Of a DNA stretch of 64,000 nt, positions 10,600-18,752 are shown one piece after another (positions within the stretch are counted from its first letter, which is position 1; each line of letters starts with the position of its first letter). The notes beneath the pieces were generated by a model. It ran no database searches. It was given only the letters and a program-made list of their open reading frames with translations, and was not told the origin of the DNA. Location: contig CM042694.1 in assembly GCA_023614405.1 (NCBI GenBank), positions 133,119,711 through 133,183,710 on the forward strand, in the 5' to 3' direction. The stretch comes from Avena insularis. Lineage: Eukaryota > Streptophyta > Magnoliopsida > Poales > Poaceae. The translations under genes and the position numbers were made by a program.

Positions 10600-11622
10600 G
10601 CGTCACCAAGACTATGCAGTGGAAAACTTCGACTATTTTTAGTCCTTGCTGGAGTCTTCGACTCCACCAAGCACTCGGGGGCTACTCCCATAGGGAGCGT
10701 TGGCCGCGCACCCTATGACTTTTCTTTTTCTTGTTGGAGGAACATGGACAATCACAAAAGCAAACCCAATCACTCGAAACACAATTCGATTATGGACATG
10801 TGTTACTCCCATAGGGAGCGCCGGAAACAAGCAGGCAAAAGACGACAGCAGTCGCAAAAGTATTTTAGCACCTGCCTAAGTCATCGACTGAAACAAGCAG
10901 GCAAAAGACGACAGCAGTCGCAAAAGTGTTTTAGTACTTGCCTGAGTCATCGACTGAAACAAGTAAGCGAAAGTCGACAGCAGTCGCAAAAGTTCTTTAG
11001 TCCCTGCCCGAGTCTTTGACTCAACCAGGCACTCGGGGGCTACTCCCATAGGGAGCGCTGGTCGCGCACCCTATGATTATTTGTACAAAAAACTGTGTGT
11101 TGATAACATCCACACTCGAAACTCATGGCGACACCGCCTCATAATTTTTCCCCTACAAAGAGACTGCGTCTCCTGGGTTACCCGAATCGTCTCCGCGATG
11201 ATAAAATTCGGATGCCGCGCCTACGGCGTGAAGGTAAGACCTGAATAAGGCCTGGCAACGCATTTAACTGCGCACTATCAGAAACATATCCGTACCTACA
11301 GGCACGATGAACATGCCTTGACGGACGCGTCAAGTGCTCACACCCATATAACTGGAATTCGGCTCCTGTAAGACCTCCGCGGCCTGAGTCGAATTACACC
11401 AGCACTTTTCCGGATTCGAGTCCGGGGACTCGGATTTGAGTAGATTGCGTTGTTTCACCCTAAGGTGGTTAACTGATACCGATACTTCGGTTATATCAGG
11501 CACGTATATCAACAATCCCTATGACACAAATAAAAGCAATCGAAATGTACTCATTTAGGCACTCGAAGGCTTCAAAAAGTCCCCAGTCGAATCTGCGATT
11601 CCACTGGACACTCGGGGGCTAC
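10600..11622 (+). repeat. Pre-LTR repeat region with a 3 x 66-bp tandem array
   Basis: Three copies of a 66-bp unit (GAAACAAGCAGGCAAAAGAC...) start at 10824, 10890 and 10956. They are flanked by a larger direct repeat of about 60-70 bp (10650-10730 and 11008-11075) that carries a polypurine-tract-like 13-mer followed by TCCCATAGGGAGCG. The remainder to 11609 is non-coding. Tandem repeats in front of the 3' LTR are frequent in Tat elements. Confidence 0.85.
11610..11622 (+). other. Polypurine tract of the Gypsy element
   Basis: ACTCGGGGGCTAC lies directly against the TG of the 3' LTR, the position where plus-strand cDNA is primed. It is C/T-interrupted, but this form is usual for this group in cereals. 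Confidence 0.8.
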
Positions 11623-12099
11623 TGACATGGGTATACCCTACAGGTACTCGAGCTTGGTATATACGGTCCAAATACATACAGGCCCAAGGTCGGATGGAGG
11701 GACTCGAGTAACCTACGGACTCTCGATTGCTTGAAGGACAAGAAGAAGCTAAAGATAGAAAGTTTGAAGGGGAAAACCCTAACTTGTAACCGACTCGACC
11801 TGCTACCTGATACCTAGCCTATCTATATAAAGGCTAGGAGGGGGCGGCGAGGAGGACACACGCAACCCTAGTTTCCATAACCCTTGCCAGATTGCATCTG
11901 CGCACCATTGTAACTTTCGACTCCTTCGATAATTCCACGAGCAGACAAGCAGGAGTAGGGACCTCTACGAGGCCTGAACCTAGGTAAATCCTTTGTCCCC
12001 TGTGTGCTTGTTTGCTAGCCGATAGATGTCTCCAGCGCTCCCTCCTTCTCCAAAACCCAAGTCCATAACAATGGGCATTGACGAGTTAAACCCTCGTCA
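11623..12099 (+). repeat. 3' LTR of the Tat-like Gypsy element, 477 bp
   Basis: Same termini as the 5' LTR, followed by the second CCTCC target copy at 12100-12104. Confidence 0.95.
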
Positions 12100-12104
12100 C
12101 CTCC

Positions 12105-12560
12105 CAAATGCCAACACTCAGTCTTAGTCAAGAACTTCTTCTCATTCCCACTATATCTCCACCACCATCTACTATTGAGGGTATGTGTAATTATAGCCAT
12201 ATGCAATTTGTACCTGCCACTAACCCTACTCTGGTACCCGAAATCAGTGGAGATGAACCAGACTCGACACTCAAAAGCTACCAAAGAAACCAGTCAAAAC
12301 TGTCTAAACACGTTAAACATCACATTTCTTTGGCTCTGAAGAAAACAACATAGGCAACAATCCTGGAGAAGATTTTGCGCAATCTGCTGGTGTCAAAACC
12401 GGTGCTGATCCTATCCCACCATCAATCTCGGATCGGCAGCCCAAATACCCCATAGGATCTGCACCTGCAGCTTCTCCCGTCCCCGTTTTTGTATGATCTC
12501 CACAACCATAAGTCAATCCTTTAAATAGGATTGAGAGGCAGTTGGGAATTAAAGTATGCA
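12105..12560 (+). pseudogene. Copia pol fragment, right half of the copy split by the Gypsy element
   Basis: Continues the frame of 2409-2532 with PNANTQSLV and then the weakly conserved linker that separates integrase from reverse transcriptase. Stops appear from about 12350 and no reverse transcriptase motif is reached. The right limit is approximate. Confidence 0.5.
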
Positions 12561-12671
12561 AGGTACTCCTCTAGTATAGCATGAAATTGAAATTATCTAG
12601 GATATACTTTGGTGTGCTGAGGATTTGGATCCGCGAGCTCCACCGGTATTCATCTCTAGTGATTAATGATT

Positions 12672-12818
12672 GACAAGCGGCAGAAGTGGCGTGAGGAGTG
12701 GTTGTTCCTCCTTCGTCGTTGTGCGTGTGCCTCCGGTCAGCCGAAGGAGCCTTGTTACGAGGGTCCGTTCCTGGAGGGCTACATTGGCGGCTCTTTCAAG
12801 TTGGTGGAAGCTAATGAG
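12672..12818 (+). pseudogene. Short open fragment resembling a plant 'gypsy-type transposon' ORF
   Basis: A stop-free stretch reads KWREEWLFLLRRCACASG and EGPFLEGYIGGSFKLVEAN, similar in style to ORFs annotated in grasses as putative gypsy-type transposon proteins. It ends at the Stowaway insertion at 12821. Assignment is tentative. Confidence 0.3.
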
Positions 12819-12820
12819 TA

Positions 12821-12945
12821 CTCCCTCCGTTTAGAAATATAAGACAGTTTTAGCTTTGTGAATCGAATGTATCTAGACAACTTTTAGTATATAGGTTCAT
12901 TCGTTTCAGAAAGCTAGAATGTCTTATATTTCCGAACGGAAAGAG
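12821..12945. mobile_element. Stowaway MITE, 125 bp
   Basis: CTCCCTCCGTTTAGAAATA at the left, the inverted form ending CGGAAAGAG at the right, TA on both sides (12819-12820, 12946-12947), arms largely complementary. Confidence 0.9.
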
Positions 12946-12998
12946 TACGTGATGTCATCTGAAAAGTACTAAGGAACCGCATCCAATTGGACCAAGCT

Positions 12999-13512
12999 CT
13001 ATATGGTCAATCATCCAAATGGCCTCGGGTTTATCGCCCTCTCGATCGGTTGCCAATGTCTTTGGCAACTGGTTATATGGGATACATGATAAATATGGGA
13101 CTGTGTTTAGGATGAGAGCGCTTGCCATTGTTTGGTCGCTTTGGCTATGTAGGAATGACAAGATTTTTAATAACAATGTGTCTTCTTCTTTGCAGGTCAT
13201 CTATCGAGCTACGGCTATTCTCCGATCATGGACTACTCTCCAGTGTATGGACCTCCGCCACTTATTTGTGGAGGGGTGTACGCGATTGGAGGACACGGCG
13301 AGGGATATTTTGTCCCGACATGGATGGCAACGTGATCTTCGTATAGATCAACATTAGATGGAGGCACTTTTTCTTATTACTTTGATTTGTAATCTTGATT
13401 TACCTTTGGATCTATCGTGTGTGGTTGAACGGCTGTGTGCATCCTAGTTATGCAGAGGCCGGGTGTAAACATTGCTTTAAAGTAATATATGCGCCCATTT
13501 CCAAAAAAAAAA
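12999..13512 (+). mobile_element. 5'-truncated LINE with perfect 14-bp target duplication
   Basis: AATTGGACCAAGCT occurs at 12985-12998 and again at 13513-13526, directly after an A-run (13503-13512). Between them lie the last part of ORF2 and a 3' UTR ending in GGCTGTGTGCATCCTAG...GCCGGGTGTAA, the usual 3' end of Triticeae LINEs. Insertion by target-primed reverse transcription with early termination explains the 514-bp length. Confidence 0.92.
13019..13357 (+). CDS. LINE ORF2 C-terminus (partial)
   Basis: 112 open codons ending at 13357. The frame contains SVANVFGNWLYGI, IVWSLWLCRNDKIFNN and LRSWTTLQ, the conserved C-terminal block of plant LINE ORF2 proteins downstream of the reverse transcriptase. 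The upstream endonuclease and reverse transcriptase were never copied into this truncated insertion. There is no promoter, so expression is not expected. Confidence 0.8.
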   Translation: MASGLSPSRSVANVFGNWLYGIHDKYGTVFRMRALAIVWSLWLCRNDKIFNNNVSSSLQVIYRATAILRSWTTLQCMDLRHLFVEGCTRLEDTARDILSRHGWQRDLRIDQH

Positions 13513-13526
13513 AATTGGACCAAGCT

Positions 13527-14189
13527 TGGCCATCCATCCGTGTAACACATTTAATAAAGTGGGACATCATATTATGCTGCACGCGGAGTCTGGATTGCTT
13601 TTAATTAAAAACAAGAACGCGTTTTTAGCCATGGAATCAGTGAAGGCGAGATTGTAGTTAAAACTATAGTTTCAAATTTTCGGTTTCGGAGAACTTTTGG
13701 CCGCTGCTGAAATCACTAAAAATCAGTGAATTTCAGCCAGTTCGGGTTTCGTTTCGGCCAAAAGTGCGAAAATTTCTCTTGAAATATTCAGAATTTTGAT
13801 AAATAATTTGAATATTTTTTGTATCCATGTGTATTTTTGAAAGAGGTGAAATATTTTTACCGAAACATAATTATTTTGGTTGCTACCATAATCAATGAAA
13901 TCAGTGACTTTCAGTGAAATATCACTGGATTTTTTCCAAGAACATGGTAGTGTTTGAAATCCTTTGCACCATAGGCGAGCTAACTTGCACATGGCATGAT
14001 GTAGTACAATAGCAAAACTGACACTCTCCAGATTGCCCTGAAATGTAGAAGAACAAATAATGTGACAAAGGAGATTTTGTCTATAGTTTTTTCGCTCTTC
14101 TCAAAAATCAAATTTACTCTCATATCATAATATGTATGACACAAGTCAGTAATAAAATATTTTTAATGTTTTAATATGTATAAATTGAT
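13527..14189. other. Unassigned repeat-like sequence
   Basis: AT-rich, with repeated 'TTTCGGTTTCGG' and 'GAAATCAGTGA..TTCAGTGAAAT' blocks. No gene seen. Probably decayed retroelement sequence. Confidence 0.35.
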
Positions 14190-15249
14190 GTAGCTTGCGA
14201 GAAAGTGAGAAGATCACTAGAATATTATATCACGGAAATGAGAAAAGAGTACTTGTCGGTAACGAGATCAAACTAGGTATGGGGATACCGATGATCGAAT
14301 CTCGGACATGTAATATATCATGAGATAAAGGGATTTAGTTACAAACGTTAAAGGTTCTCACGATCACTAGAGTCATCGTTAAATGTGTGGGAATCAGTAC
14401 GGATCTCCAGGTCATGCTATTGATTACTGGTCGGAGAGGGATCTCCATTATGTCTGCATTATCCGCGAACCGTAGGATGACACACTTAAAAGATACCAAC
14501 ACCATTTGGAGCAAATATGTTTCAGATCAAGATTATGAAAGCGCTAGAATAATTTCGATGGACACTAGAATTGTTTCGAGTGAAATTGCTGAAAGTGATT
14601 ATGTATGTGATATTAAAATGTTGCAGGGGTTTTATGTGAATTTTTATTAATTAAAGTAATTAACAATATTTTGAATAAAATAAATAAAATAGTTTTATTA
14701 AATGAGAGTTACATTAAATTTGGTGTAAATTTAATGCATGTGAGCAGAAGTGTGAGTGAAGGGATCTTTATGTGAGTGGATGCTCCACCCACATGAATGA
14801 AGGGAGAGGTGTGGCACCACCTTGACCGCCGGCCATGGGAGGGGCTTCCCCCTCCACCTATAAAAGGCCCCTCCTCCTCCTCCTCCTCCACTCTCACACC
14901 TCCTCGTGAAGGATATCTCTCTCTAGTTTATTTTCCCATGGCCTCATATTAGTGAGGTATATGTTTTCGGCGGCTTTGTCTGAAAGGAATTGCTTCTTCC
15001 GCTGAGTTACGGTGACATGTGTGCGATCACGGATGCCGCTAAGTTGCGATGCTAGACTTCCTCACGATCTTGAGATCGGCAAGTGAACGACTACATCATC
15101 CACGAGTCCAACCTCGTAACACTTTGTCTCTCTTGAATAGTATGTTCTCTATGGATGTATATCCACCCGTTGATTGTAACTAGATAGATAGATCTTGGTG
15201 CTTAGTTGTTCAATTCGTAGGAATTATTTTGTATGCTGCGAACCCCTAC
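14190..15249 (+). repeat. 5'-truncated Copia LTR (same family as 43659-45357, opposite orientation)
   Basis: From about 14190 the sequence matches the reverse complement of the solo LTR at 43659-45357. Shared blocks include ACTAGAATATTATATCACG, GATACCGATGATCGAATCTC, TTTGGAGCAAATATGTTTCA and the C-rich TATA region. It ends GAACCCCTACA, against GACCCAACA in the other copy. A TATA-like CCTATAAAAGG lies at about 14859. The first 600-700 bp of the LTR are missing. Family is BARE1/WIS/Angela-like, judged from the terminus of the complete copy. Confidence 0.8.
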
Positions 15250-15357
15250 AGTTTAGTCCTGGTTGGAGACACAAACCTGGACTAAAGGGGTTCCACGCCT
15301 GCCTCAACCCCTTTAGTCCCGGTTGGTGTCTCGAACCAGGACTAAAGGTACATGTTA

Positions 15358-15975
15358 CTCCCGGGTGTAACTACACCCGGGTGTCATATACTACCTTACA
15401 GAAGTATTTGTAATACTTTATCTATTTGAGTATATTCATATATTATATCTAAGATACTTACAAGCAAGTTAGGTGAAAAAATTGCAAGTGCACCCATAGT
15501 TTGCACTATATATATATAAAATATCATCATATTTATATGTACAAAAGGACTATGTGAATAAAAATTATATACTACCAAAACAATAGTATATATACTGCCC
15601 AAATATTCTTATATACTTCATACTACACGTACATACCTTCCGGTATGGTAGAAACTGCCTATATAGTGTGAAACACGTGTGGGTGTAACTACACCCGGGT
15701 GTAGTATGAATATGTCCTATATATATACGTGTATTATGAAATATATAAGAATATTTGGACAGTATATATACTACTTTTTTGATAGTATGTAATTTTTATT
15801 CACATACTTCTTTTATACGTATAAATATGACGGTATTTTATATATATAGTGCAAACTATGGGTGCACTTGCAATTTTTCACCTAACTAGTATATGAACAC
15901 ACTCAAATAGATAAAGTATTACAAATACTCCAAATAATATATGAGAGGTGGGTGTATTTACACACGGAATTAAGA
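15358..15975. mobile_element. Long inverted-repeat (foldback) element inside the CACTA transposon
   Basis: Segment 15403-15632 is the reverse complement of 15726-15929 with few mismatches, for example GTGCACCCATAGTTTGCACT against AGTGCAAACTATGGGTGCAC, separated by a spacer of about 93 bp. Outer flanks (GGTGTAACTACACCCGGG on the left, GTGTATTTACACACGG on the right) are also related, and the left motif recurs in the spacer at about 15686-15703. No coding capacity. A MITE with long terminal inverted repeats, possibly Mutator-like, is the best guess. Confidence 0.7.
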
Positions 15976-15983
15976 TGTGTTTT

Positions 15984-15986
<3 letters not shown>

Positions 15987-16034
<48 letters not shown>
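15987..16034. repeat. (TA)n microsatellite
   Basis: About 23 TA units, next to the foldback element. Confidence 0.95.
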
Positions 16035-16039
<5 letters not shown>

Positions 16040-16380
16040 GTACCCCCATCCGACATGCTTGTGTGTGAGCTGGTTTGTTTTTTCTTCTTGTGAACAAGTG
16101 GTGTATGTTGCTTTGTTTCCCCTCTATGCACAAGAGGTGGTCGATGAAATGCGTGAGAGTATGATGCCACTTGAGTTCACACAAAATAAACATGATATGA
16201 AGTGTCTGAGCCACACTTAAGATTTCTCCTTTTTCTTTCCTACTCGATCAAGGTTAGCAATTTTATTCTTTTATCTGTCATACGATACAATGCATGTGTT
16301 GATGTACAATGGTTATTTCTCTAGATGTTCTGTAATGGTTTTTGAGAAACTTGATTATACAATGTAGATGAACATGCAAT

Positions 16381-16664
16381 GAATGTGCGGTGACCGACGC
16401 ACTGCCGAGTTTATTATGGGCCTGCATTATTTTATCGGTATGGCTGAGGCAAACAGTGTGAATGGTTTTATGTGTTGTCCATGTGTTGCCTATCAAAATA
16501 ATAAGGATTACTCTTCTTTGATAACCCTTCACACCCACCTGCTTTGGTCGGGTTTTATGCCCAGCTATAATTGTTGGACCAAGCACGAAAAAAGAGCGGT
16601 TATAATGGAAGACAATGAAGAAGAAGAGGATGATGAGAACTTAGTTGCTATTGTCTGTAAGTGA
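16381..16664 (+). CDS. CACTA transposase-associated domain exon
   Basis: The frame reads EFIMGLHYFIGMAEANSVNG, FMCCPCVAYQN and LLWSGFMPSYNCWTKH, then an acidic tail (EDNEEEEDDEN). This is the N-terminal transposase-associated domain of En/Spm TNP2-type proteins, with the Cys pair CCPC and the GFMP.Y..W.KHGE-type block. A donor-like GTAAGT follows the acidic tail. In complete elements the catalytic transposase follows; here the next recognisable coding sequence is the C48 peptidase ORF only 100 bp on, so the catalytic core has been deleted. Whether this exon is ever transcribed cannot be told. Confidence 0.85.
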
Positions 16665-16758
16665 TTAATTTCTTTATGTAATTAAGTTCCTATCTCAGCT
16701 TGTTCAATTCATTGCCTGTAAGTATCCTCACCATATATTTTTGTACGCTATAATGCAG

Positions 16759-17640
16759 AACGAAGATTGTGGAATGTAAAAGAAAGAGAATCTATTGAAT
16801 TGGGTTTATTGATCCAAATCGAGTTAATTGTGCTACGCTAAAGATGAGTCCCGTGGACACGGAGCGTAATTTGTGAAGATTTTTTCAAGGAGCGACATTA
16901 CTGTAAGGAATTTTCTTACAACATTAGGTGAGTGTTTATTGTCTTGTACACATTAACTGTTGCCTTTCACTGATTCTGCTCAGCATTAACGTCGACCGTG
17001 GAAGAGTTAAAATCATGGACCCATTAAAAACATGGAAGTGTACTGTGACATGCTTATTATGCTCCAGAAGTATTTTCAATCATTATCGCACGTTCATTTT
17101 CTGAGATATCATGTAATTATTAACTCATTCATTCATTTTCTTTGCCGAGCAATATTTGGAAACGGTTCAAAATGTGGTCCCCGATCAATGGTGTGAGGAG
17201 CTGAGTTTTATTCCGGTCTAGGTAAGTAGTACAAGCTAGGTCCACGCATCTGCATCTGTTAATTCTAGTTTCAATACAATTGTCATGCTTGATTATTATT
17301 TGATTAAACTCTATTCTTATAAAGTGCGTGACGCAACCACGGTGTACTAATTTATATGCATACTACATTTGCGAGTTCATTCGTATGTCGACTGTTGAGC
17401 AGGATGTTGAATTTATTCGAGTACGTAAACAATATATTCAAAATTTATTTTTATTACCATAATTTGTATTGAGTTTCATTCATAATTTTTGTTATGATGA
17501 TTGATATATTCATATTGATCTTTTTCTTTATAGTTGGATGCGATGCGGAAGGAGCTTCTACCATAGGACCGAATAATAGCAATTCAATAGGAATTTGCGG
17601 GATTTTTGCTTGACGAGGTCATATCCCCAATTAGAGAATT
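16759..17640 (+). pseudogene. C48 (Ulp1-like) peptidase of the CACTA element, broken, catalytic Cys lost
   Basis: Several exon-like segments match the SUMO-protease-like ORF carried by many plant CACTA elements: RLWNVKERESIE plus NRVNCATLKMSPVDTERNL (about 16760-16880, with a frame change), a block ending ELSFIPV with TAG (about 17170-17220), QPRCTNLYAYYICEFIRM (17322-17424, followed by a GTACGT donor), and FAGFLLDEVISP (17534-17640, two in-frame stops). In the family the QPPGTNLCGYY motif holds the nucleophilic Cys; here it reads TNLYAYY, so the nucleophile is Tyr. With stops, shifts and the lost Cys this is a pseudogene. The role of the peptidase in transposition is not established. Confidence 0.72.
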
Positions 17641-17741
17641 TAGTATAGATAGAGTCTAAAGCCTCCACGTAATTTAATGATCTCTGTGTAATCAAATAGA
17701 CGGACTCTATTCAATAGTCCTGGATGAGACTCGTATACCAA

Positions 17742-17742
<1 letters not shown>

Positions 17743-17811
<69 letters not shown>

Positions 17812-17826
17812 CGCGCGCGCGCGCGC
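17743..17826. repeat. Compound microsatellite (TA)n(TG)n(CG)n
   Basis: About 24 TA, then about 10 GT, then about 8 GC units, in the CACTA 3' region. Confidence 0.95.
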
Positions 17827-18130
17827 TCATAAGAAAAATTATATTATATATAAATGAACGTGTACAATAAAAAAATTGAACACAAAACACAAAATGAAAA
17901 AGAAAACACAAAACCTAAACTCTAAAACCCATCTCCCGCCGCGACAGCAGATTGCTCCAAAACGCTGTCGCGGAAGAAAACCTTTAGTCTCGGTTGGTTA
18001 GGTCCTCCAGCCTAGCACGCCTATTGAGTCACATGGATGACCTTTTGTCCCGGTTTGTAGGCCAATCCGGAGGATAATCAGGACTAAAGGTCCTCCTGAA
18101 CCAGGAGTAAAGGCCTATTTTCCACCGGTG

Positions 18131-18620
18131 AATGTTTCATTTACTTCACTTCCTTGGAATTCCCGTCGCAAAGCTCGGGGCATCCTTCTAGTATTGCAAT
18201 ATATATACTATAAGTATGCCGAGTTGTAGAGAAAGGCTTGGACCGAAAGTCATATGACCATACACCATCGATCGATCCCTCTACTGTGTATTACATTCAT
18301 CAATCCAGTCGATTATTACTAGCGAGCACGCTAGCTAGTTAATACAGTGCGTGATAACATGCGAGGCTCTTCTTTCTAGTAAGCGTAAATGTCTAGCTCC
18401 TGTACATTTTCAGTGTATATGCCCCTGCGTGTGTCCAGTTGTTGGGCTTTGGAGGCTGCGGGAATCCAAGATGTGCAGTACGGCTGGGTGGAGCTTGCAA
18501 GACTAAGCGTCAATATACTCTTACCGATCCTCTCCAGAGAAAGACAGGGAGTCTGCGTATGATCGATATACATGTAAAAGCTACCTCACCTTGACGAACT
18601 AACAAACTAGGTACGGCATT
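18131..18620 (+). repeat. Dispersed duplicated block containing a Helitron-like 3' terminus (copy 1)
   Basis: Similar to 41959-42310 in the same orientation. Both start AATGTTT.ATTTACTTCACTT, pass through a GC-rich stem (CCCGTCGCAAAGCTCGGG here) followed by CATCCTTCTAG|T (CTAG 18188-18191), and continue with shared flank (TATGCCGAGTTGTA, CATATGACCATACA, GCGGGAATCCAAG). The stem plus CTAG-T is the 3' signature of a Helitron. Because the sequence beyond the terminus is also shared, the two loci were copied together or both lie within a larger repeat. Copy 1 has insertions that copy 2 lacks. Confidence 0.75.
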
Positions 18621-18627
18621 ACAACTA

Positions 18628-18752
18628 CTCCCTCTGTTTTGAAATATAATACATTTTAGATTTATGAAATGGATGTATCTAGACGCTTTTTATTGTGTAA
18701 GTTCACTCCAAATCTCTATTACCTATACACTAAATGACGTCGAGGTCTTTTA
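18628..18752. mobile_element. Stowaway MITE, right end missing
   Basis: CTCCCTCTGTTTTGAAATATAA after TA, with the internal GATGTATCTAGACG and GTTCACTCCAAATCTC blocks of the family; the right inverted terminus is not present. Confidence 0.7.

Larger units (their letters stand above)
2533..12099 (+). mobile_element. Defective Tat-like Ty3/Gypsy LTR retrotransposon, 9.6 kb, RT/RNase H deleted
   Basis: Two near-identical LTRs (2533-3021 and 11623-12099), each TG...CA, are flanked by the perfect 5-bp target duplication CCTCC (2528-2532 and 12100-12104). Inside are a primer-binding site, gag, protease, integrase, a long 3' region with an antisense spliced gene, tandem repeats and a polypurine tract. 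Reverse transcriptase and RNase H are absent: protease is followed within about 40 bp by integrase. The antisense gene between integrase and 3' LTR and the order of domains point to the Tat lineage. By hand count the LTRs differ by about 11 substitutions over 477 aligned bases plus a 12-bp length difference, about 2.3%, or roughly 0.9 million years at the commonly used rate of 1.3e-8 per site per year. It could have moved only with enzymes supplied in trans, or it was deleted after insertion. Confidence 0.93.
15250..18130 (+). mobile_element. Decayed CACTA (En/Spm) transposon
   Basis: Both ends carry the subterminal palindromes TTTAGTCCCGGTTGG / ACCAGGACTAAAGG known from grass CACTA elements (15250-15350 and 17980-18115). 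The right end runs AAAGGCCTATTTTCCACCGGTG, a degenerate form of the usual TTTTCTACTAGTG. Inside are a transposase-associated domain (16381-16664) and C48-peptidase exons (16759-17640). The left CACTA terminus is not recognisable where it abuts the Copia LTR, so exact ends and target duplication are uncertain. The DDE transposase proper is absent. Confidence 0.75.

Noticed and set aside
15903..16220. Overlapping 60-100-codon frames rich in Tyr-Ile
   Set aside because: They translate the (TA)n microsatellite and its flanks.
17711..17911. 66-codon minus-strand frame with Thr-His and Tyr-Ile runs
   Set aside because: Translation of the compound TA/GT/GC microsatellite.
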